From: Eledone cirrhosa
Taxonomy: Eukaryota > Mollusca > Cephalopoda > Octopoda > Eledonidae
Length of the DNA stretch: 64,000 nt
Reading direction: 5' to 3'
Assembly (NCBI GenBank): GCA_964016885.1
Contig: OZ024740.1
Location: forward strand, 4,431,836-4,495,835
Part shown: piece after piece, positions 61,101 through 64,000 of the stretch
How positions within the stretch are numbered: the first letter of the stretch is position 1
Layout: each line of letters starts with the position of its first letter
Notes under the pieces: model-generated
Databases searched by the model: none
What the model saw: the letters and a program-made list of their open reading frames with translations, nothing else
What the model was told of the DNA's origin: nothing
Made by a program: the position numbers and the translations under genes

Positions 61101-64000
61101 CACAATGACACTGCCACCACCACCACTACCACAATGACACTGTCACCACCACCACTACCATAATGACACTGTCACCAACACCACTACCACAATGACACTG
61201 TCACCACCGCCACTACCACAATGACACTGTCACCACCACCACTACCACAATGACACTGTCACCACCACCACTACCACAATGACACTGTCACCACCACCAC
61301 TACCATAATGACACTGTCACCACCGCCACTACCATATTGACACTGTCACCACCACCACTACCATATTGACACTGTCACCACCGCCACTACCACAATGACA
61401 CTGTCACCACCACCACTACCACAATGACACTGTCACCACCACCACTACCACAATGACACTGTCACCACCACCACTACCATAATGACACTGTCACCAACAC
61501 CACTACCACAATGACACTGTCACCATCACCACTACCACAATAACACTGTCACCATCACCACTACCATAATGACACTGTCACCAACACCACTACCACAATG
61601 ACACTGTCACCACCGCCACTACCACAATGACACTGTCACCACCACCACTACCACAATGACACTGTCACCACCACCACTACCACAATGACACTGTCACCAC
61701 AACCACTACCATAATGACACTGTCACCAACACCACTACCACAATGACACTGTCACCACCACCACTACCACAATGACACTGTCACCACCACCACTACCACA
61801 ATGACACTGTCACCAACACCACTACCACAATGACACTGTCACCACCGCCACTACCACAATGACACTGTCACCACCACCACTACCACAATGACACTGTCAC
61901 CACCACCACTACCACAATGACACTGTCACCACCACCACTACCACAATGACACTGTCACCACCGCCACTACCACAATGACACTGTCACCACCGCCACTACC
62001 ACAATGACACTGTCACCAACACCACTACCACAATGACACTGTCACCACCGCCACTACCACAATGACACTGTCACCACCACCACTACCATAATGACACTGT
62101 CACCACCACCACTACCACAATGACACTGTCACCACCACCACTACCATAATGACACTGTCACCACCACCACTACCACAATGACACTGTCACCACCACCACT
62201 CCCACAATGACACTGTCACCACCACCACCACCTCCATAATGACACTGTCACCACCACCACTACCACAATGACACTGTCACCACCACCACTACCACAATGA
62301 CACTGTCACCACCACCACTACCATAATGACACTGTCACCACCACCACTCCCACAATGACATTGTCACCACCACCACCACCTCCATAATGACACTGTCACC
62401 ACCACCACTACCACAATGACACTGTCACCACCACCACTACCACAATGACACTGTCACCACCACCACTACCACAACGACACTGTCACCAACACCACTACCA
62501 CAATGACACTGTCACCACCACCACTACCACAATGACACTGTCACCACTGCCACTACCACAATGACACTGTCACCACCACCACTACCACAATGACACTGTC
62601 ACCACCACCACTACCACAATGACACTGTCACCACCACCACTACCACAATGACACTGTCACCAACACCACTACCACAATGACACTGTCACCACCGCCACTA
62701 CCACAATGACACTGTCACCAACACCACTTCCACAATGACACTGTCACCACCACCACTACCATAATGACACTGTCACCAACACCACTACCACAATGACACT
62801 GTCACCACCACCACTACCACAATGACACTGTCACCACCACCACTACCACAATGACACTGTCACCACCACCACTACCACAATGACACTGTCACCACCACCA
62901 CTACCATAATGACACTGTCACCAACACCACTTCCACAATGACACTGTCACCACCACCACTACCATAATGACACTGTCACCAACACCACTACCACAATGAC
63001 ACTGTCACCACCACCACTACCACAATGACACTGTCACCACCGCCACTACCACAATGACACTGTCACCAACACCACTTCCACAATGACACTGTCACCACCA
63101 CCACTACCACAATGACACTGTCACCACCACCTCTACCATAATGACACTGTCACCACCACCACTACCACAATGACACTGTCACCACCGCCACTACCATAAT
63201 GACACTGTCACCACCACCCCTACCATAATGACACTGTCACCACCGCCACTACCACAATGACACTGTCACCACCGTCACTACCATAATGACACTGTCACCA
63301 ACACCACTTCCACAATGACACTGTCACCACCACCACTACCACAATGACACTGTCACCAACACCACTCCCACAATGACACTGTCACCACCACCACTACCAC
63401 AATGACACTGTCACCACCACCTCTACCATAATGACACTGTCACCAACACCACTCCCACAATGACACTGTCACCACCACCACTACCACAATGACACTGTCA
63501 CCACCGCCACTACCATAATGACACTGTCACCAACACCACTCCCACAATGACACTGTCACCACCACCACTACCACAATGACACTGTCACCACCGCCACTAC
63601 CATAATGACACTGTCACCATCACCACTACCACAATGACACTGTCACCAACACCACTACCACAATGACACTGTCACCACCGCCACTACCACAATGACACTG
63701 TCACCACCGCCACTACCACAATGACACTGTCACCAACACCACTTCCACAATGACACTGTCACCACCACCACTACCATAATGACACTGTCACCACCACCAC
63801 TACCACAATGACACTGTCACCACCACCACTACCACAATGACACTGTCACCACCACCTCTACCATAATGACACTGTCACCACCACCACTACCATAATGACA
63901 CTGTCACCACCACCACTACCACAATGACACTGTCACCACCACCACTACCATAATGACACTGTCACCACCACCTCTACCATAATGACACTGTCACCACCAC
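25152..64000. repeat. 29-bp minisatellite array, at least 38.8 kb
   Basis: Unit CACCACCACCACTACCACAA then TGACACTGT, 29 bp, about 1,340 copies, continuing past the right edge. Common variants are ACCACAA/ACCATAA, CCACCACC/CCACCGCC, CCACC/CAACACC, CTACC/CTCCC and CTACCTCAA, plus a 3-bp-deleted form (ATATTGACTGTC) and forms with extra ACC. The + strand is C/A-rich with only two G per consensus unit. Because 29 is not a multiple of 3, all three frames are read through every 87 bp, and the consensus hits TGA once per 87 bp, so it does not encode protein. Each unit holds the odd palindrome GACACTGTC. Confidence 0.98.
33945..64000. repeat. Higher-order repeats inside the 29-bp array
   Basis: Rare variant units recur in the same order at fixed offsets. 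The marker ATATTGACTGTC-ACC followed by CACTCCC occurs near 33945, 44289, 51003 and 57109. CCACTCCGACAATG occurs near 41985, 48700 and 54800. CACAATTACACTG occurs near 37130, 47418, 54130 and 60263. The spacings of about 10.3, 6.7 and 6.1 kb show four successive super-units. The two middle ones lack a ~3.6-kb stretch (about 37.4-41 kb) that returns in the last one after 60.6 kb. Offsets were read by eye. Confidence 0.85.

Noticed and set aside
25152..64000. Regular 29-bp repeats as a CRISPR array
   Set aside because: The repeats are directly contiguous with no spacers, and the window is clearly eukaryotic.

Overview
No host gene could be supported in this window. The repertoire suggests a cephalopod mollusc, most likely an octopus: decayed LINEs, tRNA-derived SINEs with (ATT)n or (GAT)n tails, long (TA)n tracts, foldback repeats and long minisatellites. 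The species call is inference from repeat families recalled from cephalopod genomes; no database search was run.

Layout. 1-2003 is a 55-bp satellite. 2557-8862 is a nest of retroelements: a CR1/L2/Jockey-group LINE fragment (+), the C-terminus of a second LINE (-), a SINE 3' end (+), and a Tx1-type (L1 superfamily) LINE whose ORF2 tail is internally inverted. A ~50-bp imperfect direct repeat brackets the nest. 9495-10060 is a G-rich 16-17-bp minisatellite, 10236-10524 a candidate hAT-like MITE, 10659-11338 a 56-bp satellite and 13301-14235 a 38-bp satellite, with SINEs between. 14.7-24.6 kb is a patchwork of (TA)n arrays, inverted repeats, a foldback element with ~210-bp arms, a ~490-bp inverted repeat, a third LINE with a PHD-like finger, SINEs, a mariner-like MITE and a candidate Helitron-like element. 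25152-64000 is one 29-bp minisatellite (about 1,340 units), running off the window, with multi-kb higher-order repeats in at least its second half.

The most interesting signal is a set of hammerhead-ribozyme-like motifs in the 12.9-24.1 kb patchwork: seven sites at six loci, all of minimal type (short stem III). The best are 18301-18345 (-), 22742-22782 (-) and 24001-24064 (-). Two sit inside segments bracketed by 79-bp and 40-bp near-identical direct repeats, and one pair occupies the two arms of the foldback element. Hammerheads are known from Penelope-like elements and retrozymes, so these may be non-autonomous, ribozyme-bearing retroelements. No Penelope-type protein is visible here, so that assignment is inference.

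The elements also inform on each other. The GAT-tailed SINEs share their 3' end with the third LINE, which fits LINE-driven SINE mobilisation. The other SINE family and two LINEs share (ATT)n tails. All LINE reading frames are broken, so nothing here looks autonomously mobile.
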